This document shows positions 36,338 through 45,551 of a stretch of DNA of 64,000 bases, piece after piece. This DNA is from Bacteroidota bacterium (GTDB lineage Bacteria; Bacteroidota; Bacteroidia; Bacteroidales; TTA-H9), in the NCBI GenBank assembly GCA_003250395.1, contig QKGM01000031.1:62001-126000 (forward strand). Reading direction: 5' to 3'. The notes under the pieces were generated by a model. The model did no database searches, had not been told where the DNA came from, and saw nothing but the letters and a program-made list of their open reading frames with translations. Positions within the stretch are counted from its first letter, which is position 1; every line of letters begins with the position of its first letter. The translations under genes and the position numbers were made by a program.

Positions 36338-36568
36338 TTATCCAAACAGATCGAGCTGATTGGGTGAAACAAACCTGTCTTCCGAAAGATAACGATATCT
36401 GGCAGAAGTGAATGGAGAAATCCTTGCTTTAATAACCTTATTTGGTGTCGTTTCGTGTAACTTACAATAGTTTTTAAGCGATAACATTTGCTGACCTGTA
36501 AGTTTAACGGTAATCGATTTGCTCTTAAGCCGGCGTTTGAATTTCTTTCTTGTATTGCGCGGTGGCAT
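36338..36568 (-). CDS. Small basic protein with C-terminal beta-clamp-binding-like motif
   Basis: A 76-residue protein. The first 20 residues are very basic (MPPRNTRKKFKRRLKSKS). Next comes a strand-helix-helix pattern (ITVKLTGQQMLSLKNYCKL) that resembles a ribbon-helix-helix unit, and the protein ends NQLDLFG. QLDLF fits the QLxLF pentapeptide by which bacterial proteins bind the DNA polymerase sliding clamp. A DNA-associated role is inferred; I know no name for the family. Intergenic regions flank it on both sides. Confidence 0.6.
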   Translation of the reverse strand: MPPRNTRKKFKRRLKSKSITVKLTGQQMLSLKNYCKLHETTPNKVIKARISPFTSARYRYLSEDRFVSPNQLDLFG

Positions 36569-36697
36569 GGCGTAAATATTTAAATTCAGGACGAAGGTAA
36601 AAGATATTTATAATAGTCTCTGAAAACGGAAGATTATGTTTTAGAACTATTATCGCCCGATCAAGAAAAAAGATGAAAACAGACCATCAAAGTGTAA

Positions 36698-38095
36698 CTA
36701 AATCATCATCTTTACGATTTCACGTATATCATCGATAATCTTACCTGCCAGATGTTCGGCTTTCGCCATTGTATCACTTTCAGAGTATATTCTGATAATT
36801 GGTTCGGTATTTGATTTTCTCAAGTGTACCCATTCTTCGCCAAAATCGATTCTGATACCATCCATATCGTTAACAGGCATCTTTCGGTAACGCAACTTTA
36901 TCTCAGTAAAAATCTTATCTGTATCGACACCGTCAAATAATTCAATCTTATTCTTTGAAATAAAGAATTCAGGGAATTGTCTTCTTAACATTGAACACTT
37001 CTTGCCAGAGTTGGCCAGGTGGCTTAAGAAAAGCGCAATCCCGACAAGCGCGTCCCGCCCGTAATGTAATTCCGGGTATATTACACCTCCATTACCTTCT
37101 CCGCCAATAACAGCATTGGTTGACTTCATGAGCGCAACTACATTAACCTCACCAACAGCAGAGGCAGCGTATGTATAACCGGCCTTCTGCGTAACAACCT
37201 GCAGGGCTTTTGTAGATGACATATTACTAACCGTATTGCCGCCTGTATTCGAAATCACGTAATCCGCCACTGCTACTAAAGTATACTCTTCTCCAAACAT
37301 CTCTCCATCTTCACAGATCAATGCCAATCTATCAACATCGGGATCTACGACAATCCCTAAACTCGCTTTGGAACTAACCACCAACTCAGATATTTCGCGT
37401 AAATTTTCAGGTAATGGTTCCGGATTATGTGTAAATCGTCCGGTTGGTTCACAGTTAATTTCAACAATATCTTTAACACCCAATGCTTTAAGCAAAGTTG
37501 GTACAGCAATTCCTCCAGTTGAATTCACAGCATCAACGGCAATCTTAAATCCTGCGCTTGCAATTGCCTTTGTATCAACTAGGGGTAAAGATAGTATCCT
37601 TTGTATATGCCAGTCCAGCATAGTATCGTCATAACTGCTATGTCCAAGTTTTTCAACATCGGCATAACAATAAAGTCTTTTTTCAGCAATTTCAAGTACT
37701 CTTGCACCATCAGCAGCTGAGATAAACTCTCCTTCGGCATTTAGCAGCTTTAAAGCATTCCATTGTTTCGGGTTATGACTGGCAGTCAGAATAATACCTC
37801 CATCTGACTCAAATCTCGTAACAGCCATTTCTGTAGTTGGGGTCGTAGTAAGTCCTATATCGGTCACATCAACGCCCATAGCTTCAAGAGTACCAATGGC
37901 CAGCTTATTCACAACATAGCCTGAAATACGCGCATCACGGCCAATTACCATTTTTAGCTTTGTCTTTCCATATATTTCCATCAGAAAAGATGCAAATGCG
38001 GCGGTGTATCTGACTACGTCATCAGGCGTCAGGCCTTCTCCCTGAACACCGCCAACTGTACCCCTTATCCCTGAAATTGAACGAATTAAAGTCAT
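36698..38095 (-). CDS. Phosphohexomutase, GlmM/phosphoglucomutase family
   Basis: A 465-residue alpha-D-phosphohexomutase. ILTASHNPKQWNALKLL holds the phosphoserine (S of ASHNP), VVDPDVDRLALI the Mg-binding loop, GEGNGGVIYPELHYGRDA the sugar loop and RKSNTEPIIRIY the phosphate-binding loop. In Bacteroidota this family supplies glucosamine-1-phosphate or glucose/mannose-1-phosphate for cell-wall and glycan synthesis; the exact sugar cannot be read. A single-gene minus unit with its own -7 box. Confidence 0.88.
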   Translation of the reverse strand: MTLIRSISGIRGTVGGVQGEGLTPDDVVRYTAAFASFLMEIYGKTKLKMVIGRDARISGYVVNKLAIGTLEAMGVDVTDIGLTTTPTTEMAVTRFESDGGIILTASHNPKQWNALKLLNAEGEFISAADGARVLEIAEKRLYCYADVEKLGHSSYDDTMLDWHIQRILSLPLVDTKAIASAGFKIAVDAVNSTGGIAVPTLLKALGVKDIVEINCEPTGRFTHNPEPLPENLREISELVVSSKASLGIVVDPDVDRLALICEDGEMFGEEYTLVAVADYVISNTGGNTVSNMSSTKALQVVTQKAGYTYAASAVGEVNVVALMKSTNAVIGGEGNGGVIYPELHYGRDALVGIALFLSHLANSGKKCSMLRRQFPEFFISKNKIELFDGVDTDKIFTEIKLRYRKMPVNDMDGIRIDFGEEWVHLRKSNTEPIIRIYSESDTMAKAEHLAGKIIDDIREIVKMMI

Positions 38096-38120
38096 GAACT
38101 GATACTTAGAATTAATTTAG

Positions 38121-38128
38121 CAAAAGTA
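38121..38128 (-). promoter_or_regulatory. Candidate -7 element of the phosphohexomutase gene
   Basis: Minus strand TACTTTTG, matching TAnnTTTG, about 26 nt before the ATG at 38095. No clear -33 box. Confidence 0.45.
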
Positions 38129-38266
38129 TTAAATATAGCAATGCTCCGGATTATACTATCCAATAACGGACGAAAAGTTACGAACAATGGATTAACAATC
38201 CATTCAATCAAATGGTTACAATTGCACCGTTTGATAACAGACTGCATTCATCACCAAAAAAAGTAT

Positions 38267-38274
38267 TATTTTTG
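38267..38274 (+). promoter_or_regulatory. Candidate -7 element that fixes the TPR-protein start
   Basis: TATTTTTG matches TAnnTTTG. It lies downstream of the first in-frame ATG (38212) and 22 nt before the ATG at 38296, so transcripts from it can use only the latter. Confidence 0.5.
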
Positions 38275-38295
38275 CACCAAAGAAAAGCACCGCGC

Positions 38296-39711
38296 ATGAA
38301 CGAAGATTTTGATGATGAAGAACTTTATGAACCTGAGGAACTGATTGAACGTTTTGAACAAATGATTCAACAAGGGAATGTCTATTTCTTTGATGTTGAA
38401 GAATTTGAACAAATAATCAATTATTATCTTGAGACCGATGATCATCAGCGTTCCAGAGAAGCCATTAATCATGCCGTCAATCAACATCCATCCTGCGCAA
38501 CCTTCCAGCTTAAGAAAGCTCAACTTTATGCCTCCACAGATCACACTCAACGGGCACTCAATATCCTCGATAACCTCTTGGAAATAGAGTCGTCCAATGC
38601 AGAACTACACATGACTCGTGGAGCTATTTACAGCAAACTCAGACAATTCGATAAATCAATATCAGAATTCAGGAAAGCGTTGGATCTGGATTCGGAGAAT
38701 GATGAAATCCATCTGAATATCGCGCTGGAATATGAAAAAACTGGGCAATATGATAATGCCATTAGCTTCCTGAAACAAGCCCTGAACATCAATCCTGAGA
38801 ATGAAAGTTGTCTTAATGAATTAGCCTTTTGTTATGAGCTGACTGATCAGACTCATCTTGCTGTTGAGTTTTTTCAACAGTTTCTCGATGATAACCCATA
38901 CTCTATTGATGGATGGTTTAATCTGGGTATTGCATACAATACAATGGGGCTTTACGAAAAAGCTATCGACGCATATGATTTTGCCATAGCCATTGAACCT
39001 GCCTTTGCATCTGCCTATTTCAATAAAGCCAACTCACAGGCTAACATGGATCTCTACCGGGAAGCCATCAACACTTACCTGGAGACTTTTGAACATGAAG
39101 AGCCCGAAGCTCTTACCTTTTACTATATCGGAGAGTGTTATGAGAAACTCGAAGATTACCATCAGGCTGTAGCTTATTATGAAAAGGCAATCCAGTCGGA
39201 AGGTCAGCTCAATGATGCTTATATAGGTCTGGGTATGGCTCACGACCAATTGGGAAATTTCAGGTTGGCTCGTAAATACATCTCTCAGGCCATAGAATCT
39301 GACCCTCAGAATTCAGAATATCACTATTTCATGGGGGATTTACTTCGTAAAAACAACCTGAAGGAAGAAGCAGTTAAAGAATATGTTCTGGTAAGTGAAC
39401 TTGCGCCCGACAATACAATGATTTGGGTAGATCTGGCTGAATTATATGATCAGATTGGCCAATTTGGAGATGCTCTAAAGACCCTCCAGCAAGGATTAAT
39501 TCTCCAACCAAATAATGGCACGATCCACTACCGCCTGACCATAAGTTATGCTCGGCTTGGATATCAGAATGAGGCCAGGCAACACTTCATCTCTGGGCTT
39601 GAATACGATGCTGAAGGTTACAATACAGTTTTCGAAGCCATGCCGCAATTACGAAAACGCCTCGAATACCAAAAACTTATTTATCTCCATCTCCACAAGA
39701 AAAAAGTATAG
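38296..39711 (+). CDS. Tetratricopeptide repeat protein
   Basis: A 471-residue protein from the preferred ATG 38296 (MNEDFDDEELYEPEEL); the frame is open back to 38212 but the extra 28 residues precede the -7 box. After an acidic N-terminus there are about ten to twelve TPR units, recognisable from repeated A-x-x-x-Y/F...P motifs (for example GLYEKAIDAYDFAIAIEP and GNFRLARKYISQAIESDP). There is no signal peptide, so it should be a cytoplasmic scaffold. The same gene precedes a YqaA-like gene and aroE, 43 nt and 0 nt apart, and may be their co-transcribed leader gene. Partner proteins are unknown. Confidence 0.88.
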   Translation: MNEDFDDEELYEPEELIERFEQMIQQGNVYFFDVEEFEQIINYYLETDDHQRSREAINHAVNQHPSCATFQLKKAQLYASTDHTQRALNILDNLLEIESSNAELHMTRGAIYSKLRQFDKSISEFRKALDLDSENDEIHLNIALEYEKTGQYDNAISFLKQALNINPENESCLNELAFCYELTDQTHLAVEFFQQFLDDNPYSIDGWFNLGIAYNTMGLYEKAIDAYDFAIAIEPAFASAYFNKANSQANMDLYREAINTYLETFEHEEPEALTFYYIGECYEKLEDYHQAVAYYEKAIQSEGQLNDAYIGLGMAHDQLGNFRLARKYISQAIESDPQNSEYHYFMGDLLRKNNLKEEAVKEYVLVSELAPDNTMIWVDLAELYDQIGQFGDALKTLQQGLILQPNNGTIHYRLTISYARLGYQNEARQHFISGLEYDAEGYNTVFEAMPQLRKRLEYQKLIYLHLHKKKV

Positions 39712-39753
39712 TGGTTAATAAACAAGTACACCAATACACTCGATAACTTTTAC

Positions 39754-40368
39754 ATGAAAATTTTCCGAAGACTCTATGATTGGGTGCTCCATTGGGCCGA
39801 AAGCCCTTATGGCACTGCAGCATTGTTTATTCTTGCATTTGCAGAAGCAAGTTTCTTTCCTGTTCCGCCTGATCCTCTACTAATAGCGTTGGTATTGGGC
39901 TCTCAGGCTAAAGCTTTCAGATTCGCTGCTATTTGTACTATTGCATCAGTCGCAGGTGCTGTTGGCGGGTATTCCATTGGACATTTTGCCTGGTATGGAG
40001 CATCTGGTGAATATAGTAGTTTCGCTAATCTTTTTTTCAATAATATCCCTGGATTTACCCATGAATTGTTTGTTAATACCAGGGCAATGTATGAAAAGTG
40101 GGATTTCTGGGTAATCTTTACTGCCGGCTTCACCCCTATTCCGTTTAAAGTATTCACCATCGCAGCAGGTGCTTTTAATATCAGTATACCAATGCTTCTC
40201 CTCGCATCTGCAGTCAGCCGGGGCGCCCGTTTCTTCCTGATCGCATGGCTTATCTGGAAATATGGCAGTTCCATCAAATCATTTATTGACAAATACTTCA
40301 ACATCCTGGCTCTTTCCTTTACAGCATTACTAATTGGAAGCTTTGTCCTACTGAAATATATTGTGTAA
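39754..40368 (+). CDS. YqaA/DedA-like (VTT domain) membrane protein
   Basis: A 204-residue membrane protein of the SNARE-associated/VTT superfamily, YqaA branch. An amphipathic start is followed by FAEASFFPVPPDPLLIALVLG, then GAVGGYSIGHFAWYG and FTAGFTPIPFKVFTIAAGAF, the paired re-entrant motifs of the family. Relatives are implicated in lipid scrambling or membrane homeostasis. The stop overlaps the aroE ATG by one base. Confidence 0.85.
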   Translation: MKIFRRLYDWVLHWAESPYGTAALFILAFAEASFFPVPPDPLLIALVLGSQAKAFRFAAICTIASVAGAVGGYSIGHFAWYGASGEYSSFANLFFNNIPGFTHELFVNTRAMYEKWDFWVIFTAGFTPIPFKVFTIAAGAFNISIPMLLLASAVSRGARFFLIAWLIWKYGSSIKSFIDKYFNILALSFTALLIGSFVLLKYIV

Positions 40369-41108
40369 TGAAAGTTTTCGGACTTGTCGGTTACCCTTTA
40401 TCTCATTCCTTTTCGGCTGAACTTTTTGCCAGAATATGGAAAGCCGAAAATAATACCAGTTGCAGATATGAGCTGTTCCCTCTTGAAGAGATAACTTCTT
40501 TACTACAATTAGTTAACGAAAAACCAGACCTTACAGGCTTTAATGTAACCATTCCATATAAAATAAGCATTGTACCATTTTTAGATGCCCTTACAGAAGA
40601 GGCAAAAGCAATTGGTGCTGTCAATACGGTTCAGATAATTAAAGAGGGGACTAAAATCAGGATGATTGGCCACAATACTGATGTCATGGGTATTAAAACC
40701 ACGCTCGACAAACTCATCAGAAAACAGGATAAAGCTCTAGTCTTCGGAACGGGTGGAGCAGCTGCAGCCACGGGTTACATATTAGACAAATTTAAAATCC
40801 CTTACACAATGGTAACCAGGCGACGAAGCCCAAACCAGATTAACTACAATGAAATCAGTGGTGAAACTATTAAAAAACACAGACTCCTGATTAATTGCAC
40901 ACCTTCCGGTACCGTTGGTAATTTGACTCAATTACTGCCCATTCCCTATAATGCAATAAACTCAGATCATGTATTATTCGATCTGGTTTATAATCCGGCT
41001 GTTACTCCTTTCATGAAAGAGGGGCTTACCAGGGGGGCTGCCTGTATTAATGGTTACCGGATGCTTGTAGCCCAGGCTGAAGAAGCCTGGAAAATCTGGA
41101 AAGGATGA
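40368..41108 (+). CDS. aroE: Shikimate dehydrogenase
   Basis: A 246-residue NADP-dependent enzyme reducing 3-dehydroshikimate. GYPLSHSFSAELF binds shikimate, GFNVTIPYK has the catalytic lysine, NTDVMGIKTTL the conserved aspartate, and VFGTGGAAAATGYIL is the NADP loop. A TAATG junction couples it to the preceding membrane protein gene. Slightly shorter than E. coli AroE, normal for Bacteroidota. Confidence 0.92.
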   Translation: MKVFGLVGYPLSHSFSAELFARIWKAENNTSCRYELFPLEEITSLLQLVNEKPDLTGFNVTIPYKISIVPFLDALTEEAKAIGAVNTVQIIKEGTKIRMIGHNTDVMGIKTTLDKLIRKQDKALVFGTGGAAAATGYILDKFKIPYTMVTRRRSPNQINYNEISGETIKKHRLLINCTPSGTVGNLTQLLPIPYNAINSDHVLFDLVYNPAVTPFMKEGLTRGAACINGYRMLVAQAEEAWKIWKG

Positions 41109-41178
41109 AAATCTGATAAAGATATTCGATTTTCTCATTCATCCCTAAGCACAAAACAACTGAGAAATCAACCGTTTA

Positions 41179-41865
41179 CTACACGTAACTATAACCAATT
41201 CCTTTATAGGTCCGGATATAATCCATCCCTATTTTTTCACGCAATTTACGAATGTGAACGTCGATTGTACGATCTCCAACCACAACATCTGAACCCCACA
41301 CGTTCTCAAAAATGTCGTCCCTACTAAACACCTTTCCTGGCCGGGAAGTGAGAAATACCAACAACTCAAATTCCTTTTTAGAAAGAGCTATCTCTTTCTC
41401 ATCCTTAACCACCAGATATCTTTCTTTGTCAATTATAAAATCTCTGGCCTGAATAATATCGGAAACAGGCTCAACAGTTGCACCCCGTCTTAGCAGGGCT
41501 TTAATCCTGCTTACAAGCACTGCCGGTTTTACCGGCTTTTTAATATAATCATCCGCACCTGCGTCAAAGCCTGCAATTTGAGAATAATCCTCACCACGAG
41601 CCGTAAGGAATACAACAAATGCATCCGCAATCTCAGGCGTCTGTCTGATTAACTGGCAAGTCTCAATACCATCCATTCCCGGCATCATTATATCAAGAAC
41701 AATCAACTGAGGTTTTAAGCTACAAGCCAGCTGATATCCATCCTGCCCATTGGCGGCAGTATGCACTTCAAAACCTGCCTTCCGCAAATTGTATCCCAAA
41801 AATTCGAGAATATCTACCTCATCATCAACCAGTAAAATTCTGGCTGCTTCATTATTTGTCTGCAT
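41179..41865 (-). CDS. OmpR/PhoB-type response regulator
   Basis: A 228-residue regulator. The frame opens at a TTG (41892), but that codon lies within the -7 box, so ATG 41865 (MQTNNEAARILLVDDEVD) is chosen. The receiver has the acidic DDE, phospho-acceptor D58 (LIVLDIMMPGMDG) and the lysine in YIKKPVKP; the C-terminal winged helix ends in VVGDRTIDVHIRKLREKIG. No histidine kinase gene adjoins it in the window, which is unusual since PhoR-type kinases often do. The target genes are unknown. Confidence 0.88.
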   Translation of the reverse strand: MQTNNEAARILLVDDEVDILEFLGYNLRKAGFEVHTAANGQDGYQLACSLKPQLIVLDIMMPGMDGIETCQLIRQTPEIADAFVVFLTARGEDYSQIAGFDAGADDYIKKPVKPAVLVSRIKALLRRGATVEPVSDIIQARDFIIDKERYLVVKDEKEIALSKKEFELLVFLTSRPGKVFSRDDIFENVWGSDVVVGDRTIDVHIRKLREKIGMDYIRTYKGIGYSYV

Positions 41866-41889
41866 GTTTTCGCAAGGAATTTGATGGTG

Positions 41890-41897
41890 CAAAGATA
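41890..41897 (-). promoter_or_regulatory. -7 element of the response-regulator gene
   Basis: Minus strand TATCTTTG matches TAnnTTTG, with a TTG 17 nt upstream. It covers the alternative TTG start and leaves a leader of about 20 nt before ATG 41865. Confidence 0.6.
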
Positions 41898-41949
41898 CCT
41901 ATGGCTGAACACCTCAACATTAAATCGCTGTTAAAAAAAGATTAACCAA

Positions 41950-41981
41950 TTGTTCATTATCAGAAGGAAGAGGTAACTTTG
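41950..41981 (+). promoter_or_regulatory. Candidate promoter of the thiamine-binding protein gene
   Basis: TTG (41950-41952), a 21-nt spacer and TAACTTTG (41974-41981) fit the Bacteroidota consensus. The predicted leader is about 105 nt, long for this genome; no TPP riboswitch core is seen in it. Confidence 0.5.
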
Positions 41982-42093
41982 TAGCAGATTGTTTCCCGGT
42001 TATCAGGCATGACCTGCCAGGGCCAACAGTTTAAACAAATCTTAACCGGGATCAACTGAATGTTAAGACATAAACAAATTACAAGCAATAATC

Positions 42094-42414
42094 ATGTCAG
42101 TCATCGTACAATTTGCTATGTTCCCAACTGATAAAGGGATCAGCGTAAGCCAGTATGTAAGCCGTATTATAGAAATGATAAGAAATGAAGGGCTGAACCA
42201 TCAACTCACGCCAATGGCCACCATTGTAGAAACAGATAACCTTGATGAGGCTCTTGAAGTGATCAATAAAGCATACAGATTACTTGAACCTGATTGTAGC
42301 AGAGTGTACCTCTCTGCCAATTTTGATATCAAAACCGGGCAAATGGGTCGAATGGAACAGAAAGTTAAATCGGTAGAAGATAAAATAAAAAAAAGGAAGG
42401 AAGTTGGATTTTAA
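42094..42414 (+). CDS. MTH1187-family thiamine-binding protein
   Basis: A 106-residue ferredoxin-like-fold protein (MSVIVQFAMFPTDKG, then HQLTPMATIVETDNLDEAL) of the MTH1187/YkoF-like family. Members bind thiamine or its pyrimidine moiety as homotetramers; the cellular role is unclear. A lysine-rich tail (KIKKRKEVGF) is unremarkable. Divergent from the response regulator, single gene. Confidence 0.8.
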   Translation: MSVIVQFAMFPTDKGISVSQYVSRIIEMIRNEGLNHQLTPMATIVETDNLDEALEVINKAYRLLEPDCSRVYLSANFDIKTGQMGRMEQKVKSVEDKIKKRKEVGF

Positions 42415-42510
42415 CATCAAATGCTCTGATTCTTCACAAAGAGCTTTCTCTTCGTAAATTCTTCTGTACCCTGCTCTTATACCCTGTTTCCGGAAAATGA
42501 TTAACTTTTT

Positions 42511-44640
42511 TTAATCGTAAAAATTCCACGAAACCCCGAAATTGATTCCGCCATCTGGCAGAGGATAACCAGGTACATCGATATAATTGTACCCTGAAAA
42601 AGAAGAATTCAGGTGACGGTACCTCAGGAAAAGCACAGCTCTCTTAACTCTGAAATTAGCAAACAAATCGATCCAGGGATAACCGCCAATATTTCTTACA
42701 TCCTGAAGATAAAACGATTGCAGTGCAGGCATATAACCATTACCGTGATAGGCAGGATACCAGTAGAAGTCTATTCCCGGCTGTACCTTCAGTGCCTTCT
42801 CAAATAAATTTCCGGTATAAAATACAGTAGCCCTCACCAGCAACTGAGGCAACCTGATTACCGAGGTATCGCTCGCGAACTGGTATACAGCCTGACCATC
42901 CATATTCCACCTGCCAAGTTTCAACTTTACACCAGCCCAAAGCCGTGCAACCGACATCTCGGCACCATGCTGAACGGGTTCAGCTTCCTTATTCAGGTAT
43001 ACATATTGATTCAGCAGGTAATAATCTGCACCTGCCGAAGCTATACCATATTGCAATTTTACTTTTGCAAACCACGTTTCCTGACGATCAAAATTATTAT
43101 CCCATTGGAAGTGATTTGATTGGTAGTACTGAAAAAAGTACCCGGGCATTTCACTATAAAACCCTGCTTCACCCCTGAAACCATCTTCAGGCCTTGATCC
43201 AACCCTCAGATTTATACTTCCCTGAAGCCCCAGATCCCCATCGTTATAGTCACCCTTGACTAAAAATCCATAACCCGAAAGAGAAAACCGATCCCATAGT
43301 TTTAACTCAACTGATCCATTCGGGATTAACTGGTTAAAAATCCTATTTCGGGATAAAGTCTTTAGCTCAGCATACTGATGCTTTACTGCAAACCGGAAAG
43401 CAACAGGCAATTTGTTCTGATGCAGAAATCCGGCATTGGTCCATGAAATCTCATTCTCAAATTTATAGAGGCAAACCGAATCGAAGGTTACGGTTGAGTC
43501 ATTATAAATATTCCGGTAAAAACCAGATTGAGGATACACATCTTCATATACGTATGCATCTCTCGAATAAACAAAAGAGTATTGAAACCGGCCTAAACCG
43601 AAAAACTTCAATACATGGGTTAAACGCTTAACAGTATCAGCAGGAACAGGTATCGAATCTGTCGGTATCAGTGTTCTATTAAAAACTTCACTCAACGTAT
43701 CCCGGGATACTAAACTGGTCGAATCACCACCTGATGCGGTAATATTCAATACCGATGGCTGATGTGCACTTCTCTGTTGTAATAATTTATTTTTAACAAG
43801 AACCAGGCTATCATATTGGCTGACTGGTTTTATTACCGGTTTTAAGACAGATGGTTTAACAAGCAACGAATCTTTGCGCTCATATGGAATCGCGGGCTCA
43901 TAAAACAATGTTAGAAAAGCCCTCATATTTCCATTACGTGACTCAGCTCCTGTAAGACGGGTGGAAATAACCGAGCGGTTACTCTCAACATTGTTTGTAA
44001 AATCGTCTGGATTCTGAATTCCTCCGTTCTCCTGAACAGAGTAAGTATTTAACAGGTAGCCTCCCATTGCCCCGATCCGTCCGTCAGGAGAAAAATATCT
44101 CAATGATACGGCCAGATTTGTATTGTTGGCCTTTTGATAAGCATATGGGCCGACGCTACTGACCAACCTGTACTTGACTCCGAAATTAATCCCTTTATAG
44201 ACATTTTTACTTAAAAGGGCTTCAAGTTGGTTTTCCTTATCAGGCCCCATTATATAGGTTACATTTGAATAGGGTTGCCGTGATTGATAAAATACGACAT
44301 CAGTCGGATTGGTAGTGTATACTGAGAAACCAGTCCGTCCATAGCTGAGTCCCTGGGAAGCACCAAATTCAGGTGTAAGATTGTATTGAGGCAAGCCATT
44401 GTTTCCCATCCAGGCGTACCATTGCCCGGGTTTTGATCGAGGACGGAAGGCATGTGCATAACTGATCGATGTATCAATTTGACTATATTCCAATGAAACA
44501 GGCTTGTTGCCAGGGAGCACAAACCTGACAATGGAAGCAGAATCTGCCGGAAAAGTAACCAGCGATTGCCCCTTTCCCTGAATCAAAAATAGTGGCAAGC
44601 CCAACAATGAGATTAGTATGCAACTTACACGCCTGATCAT
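42511..44640 (-). CDS. Putative outer-membrane porin of Bacteroidota
   Basis: A 709-residue protein with signal peptide (ILISLLGLPLFLIQGKGQS) and a long C-terminal half of alternating aromatic strands ending in GVSWNFYD, as outer-membrane beta-barrels do. Conserved segments SYAHAFRPRSKPGQWYAWMGN and FHQNKLPVAFRF-like strands match the family annotated only as 'putative porin' in this phylum. A serine/valine/lysine-rich linker (~residues 255-340) separates two barrel-like parts. Its ATG overlaps the stop of the upstream methyltransferase gene by 4 nt. Substrate unknown. Confidence 0.75.
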   Translation of the reverse strand: MIRRVSCILISLLGLPLFLIQGKGQSLVTFPADSASIVRFVLPGNKPVSLEYSQIDTSISYAHAFRPRSKPGQWYAWMGNNGLPQYNLTPEFGASQGLSYGRTGFSVYTTNPTDVVFYQSRQPYSNVTYIMGPDKENQLEALLSKNVYKGINFGVKYRLVSSVGPYAYQKANNTNLAVSLRYFSPDGRIGAMGGYLLNTYSVQENGGIQNPDDFTNNVESNRSVISTRLTGAESRNGNMRAFLTLFYEPAIPYERKDSLLVKPSVLKPVIKPVSQYDSLVLVKNKLLQQRSAHQPSVLNITASGGDSTSLVSRDTLSEVFNRTLIPTDSIPVPADTVKRLTHVLKFFGLGRFQYSFVYSRDAYVYEDVYPQSGFYRNIYNDSTVTFDSVCLYKFENEISWTNAGFLHQNKLPVAFRFAVKHQYAELKTLSRNRIFNQLIPNGSVELKLWDRFSLSGYGFLVKGDYNDGDLGLQGSINLRVGSRPEDGFRGEAGFYSEMPGYFFQYYQSNHFQWDNNFDRQETWFAKVKLQYGIASAGADYYLLNQYVYLNKEAEPVQHGAEMSVARLWAGVKLKLGRWNMDGQAVYQFASDTSVIRLPQLLVRATVFYTGNLFEKALKVQPGIDFYWYPAYHGNGYMPALQSFYLQDVRNIGGYPWIDLFANFRVKRAVLFLRYRHLNSSFSGYNYIDVPGYPLPDGGINFGVSWNFYD

Positions 44641-45434
44641 GATATAAAATTTCGCTGCCTCATCGCTTCAAAAACCATTACCGCAGCCGAGATGCTTACA
44701 TTTAGTGAATCGATCTGCCCCCGCATGGGAATCAAGATCTGTTTATCCGACTTATGAAGCCATAAATCTGATAACCCGGTGGCTTCAGTTCCGAAGACAA
44801 GTGCAACCGGACCTGTAAGATCAGTCAGGTGGTATTCCTCTTTTGCTGTCAAAGCAGCAGCAAGTGTAACAACCCCGTTTTCACGAAACCATTGCAAAGC
44901 TTCTGTTGATGATGTCTGAAGTACAGGAACGGTAAAAATACAACCTACACTTGATCTGATGGCATTGGGATTATATATATCGGTAGGCGTATCACACAGC
45001 CAGACTGCATCTGCCCTTGCAGCATCTGCAGTACGAAGCACTGCACCCAGATTGCCCGGCTTTTCAACCCCTTCAAGCACGATAAACACCGGATTTATGC
45101 GTCCTGTAAAATCGCCGGGGACAAAATAACGGGGACGAAAAAGAGCAATAAAGCCGTCGCTTGATTCCCGATATGCCAGTCTTGCAAAGGACTCCCCCGA
45201 TAAAGTGAAGGTCTTCGGGAACTGGTTCTGTAACAACACCCAACGCTCACTGTCGCAAACGTCAGGCGCAACAAACAATTCAACCGACTCAAAACCAGCC
45301 TTTATTGCCAGCCCAATCTCACGAAATCCCTCAACCACAATAAGATTTTGTTCACGCCGCTCCGATTGTTTGCTCTGGAGACGCATCACCGATTTGATCC
45401 GTGGGTTTTGAGGACTTGTGATATCAAACATCAT
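44637..45434 (-). CDS. TrmH/SpoU-family RNA 2'-O-methyltransferase
   Basis: A SPOUT methyltransferase of about 265 residues. The frame is open to 45554, but MMFDITSPQNPRIKSVMRL is the natural N-terminus and a -7 box lies at 45463-45470, so the start is taken at 45434 (or 45431). It has an RNA-binding N-terminal domain (LIVVEGFREIGLA). The knotted domain follows, with VLEGVEKPGNLGAVLRTADA, VALVFGTEATGLSD and IPMRGQIDSLNVSISAAV, the three SpoU motifs. It probably modifies 23S rRNA or tRNA. Overlap with the porin gene implies a two-gene operon. Confidence 0.88.
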   Translation of the reverse strand: MMFDITSPQNPRIKSVMRLQSKQSERREQNLIVVEGFREIGLAIKAGFESVELFVAPDVCDSERWVLLQNQFPKTFTLSGESFARLAYRESSDGFIALFRPRYFVPGDFTGRINPVFIVLEGVEKPGNLGAVLRTADAARADAVWLCDTPTDIYNPNAIRSSVGCIFTVPVLQTSSTEALQWFRENGVVTLAAALTAKEEYHLTDLTGPVALVFGTEATGLSDLWLHKSDKQILIPMRGQIDSLNVSISAAVMVFEAMRQRNFIS

Positions 45435-45462
45435 TGAATAATAAATTCCAATAATTAACAGG

Positions 45463-45470
45463 CAAAGGTA
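45463..45470 (-). promoter_or_regulatory. -7 element of the TrmH-family gene
   Basis: Minus strand TACCTTTG matches TAnnTTTG, 28 nt before ATG 45434; it excludes the upstream alternative start. Confidence 0.55.
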
Positions 45471-45519
45471 AGGAAATCCAGTCAATGGCCATTGCAGGGA
45501 AGTGACCACTTCATATAAT

Positions 45520-45551
45520 AAAAAGGCCGGCAGCACATTGGCAGCCGGCCT
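45520..45551 (-). terminator. Intrinsic terminator after the Omp28/T9SS gene
   Basis: AGGCCGGC (45524-45531) pairs with GCCGGCCT (45544-45551); minus-strand T-run follows. It lies about 160 nt after the stop at 45710. Confidence 0.75.

Noticed and set aside
41982-42093. TPP riboswitch before the thiamine-binding protein gene
   Set aside because: The conserved THI-box segments (CTGAGA and the ACCTGATCTGG-like part) are not found.
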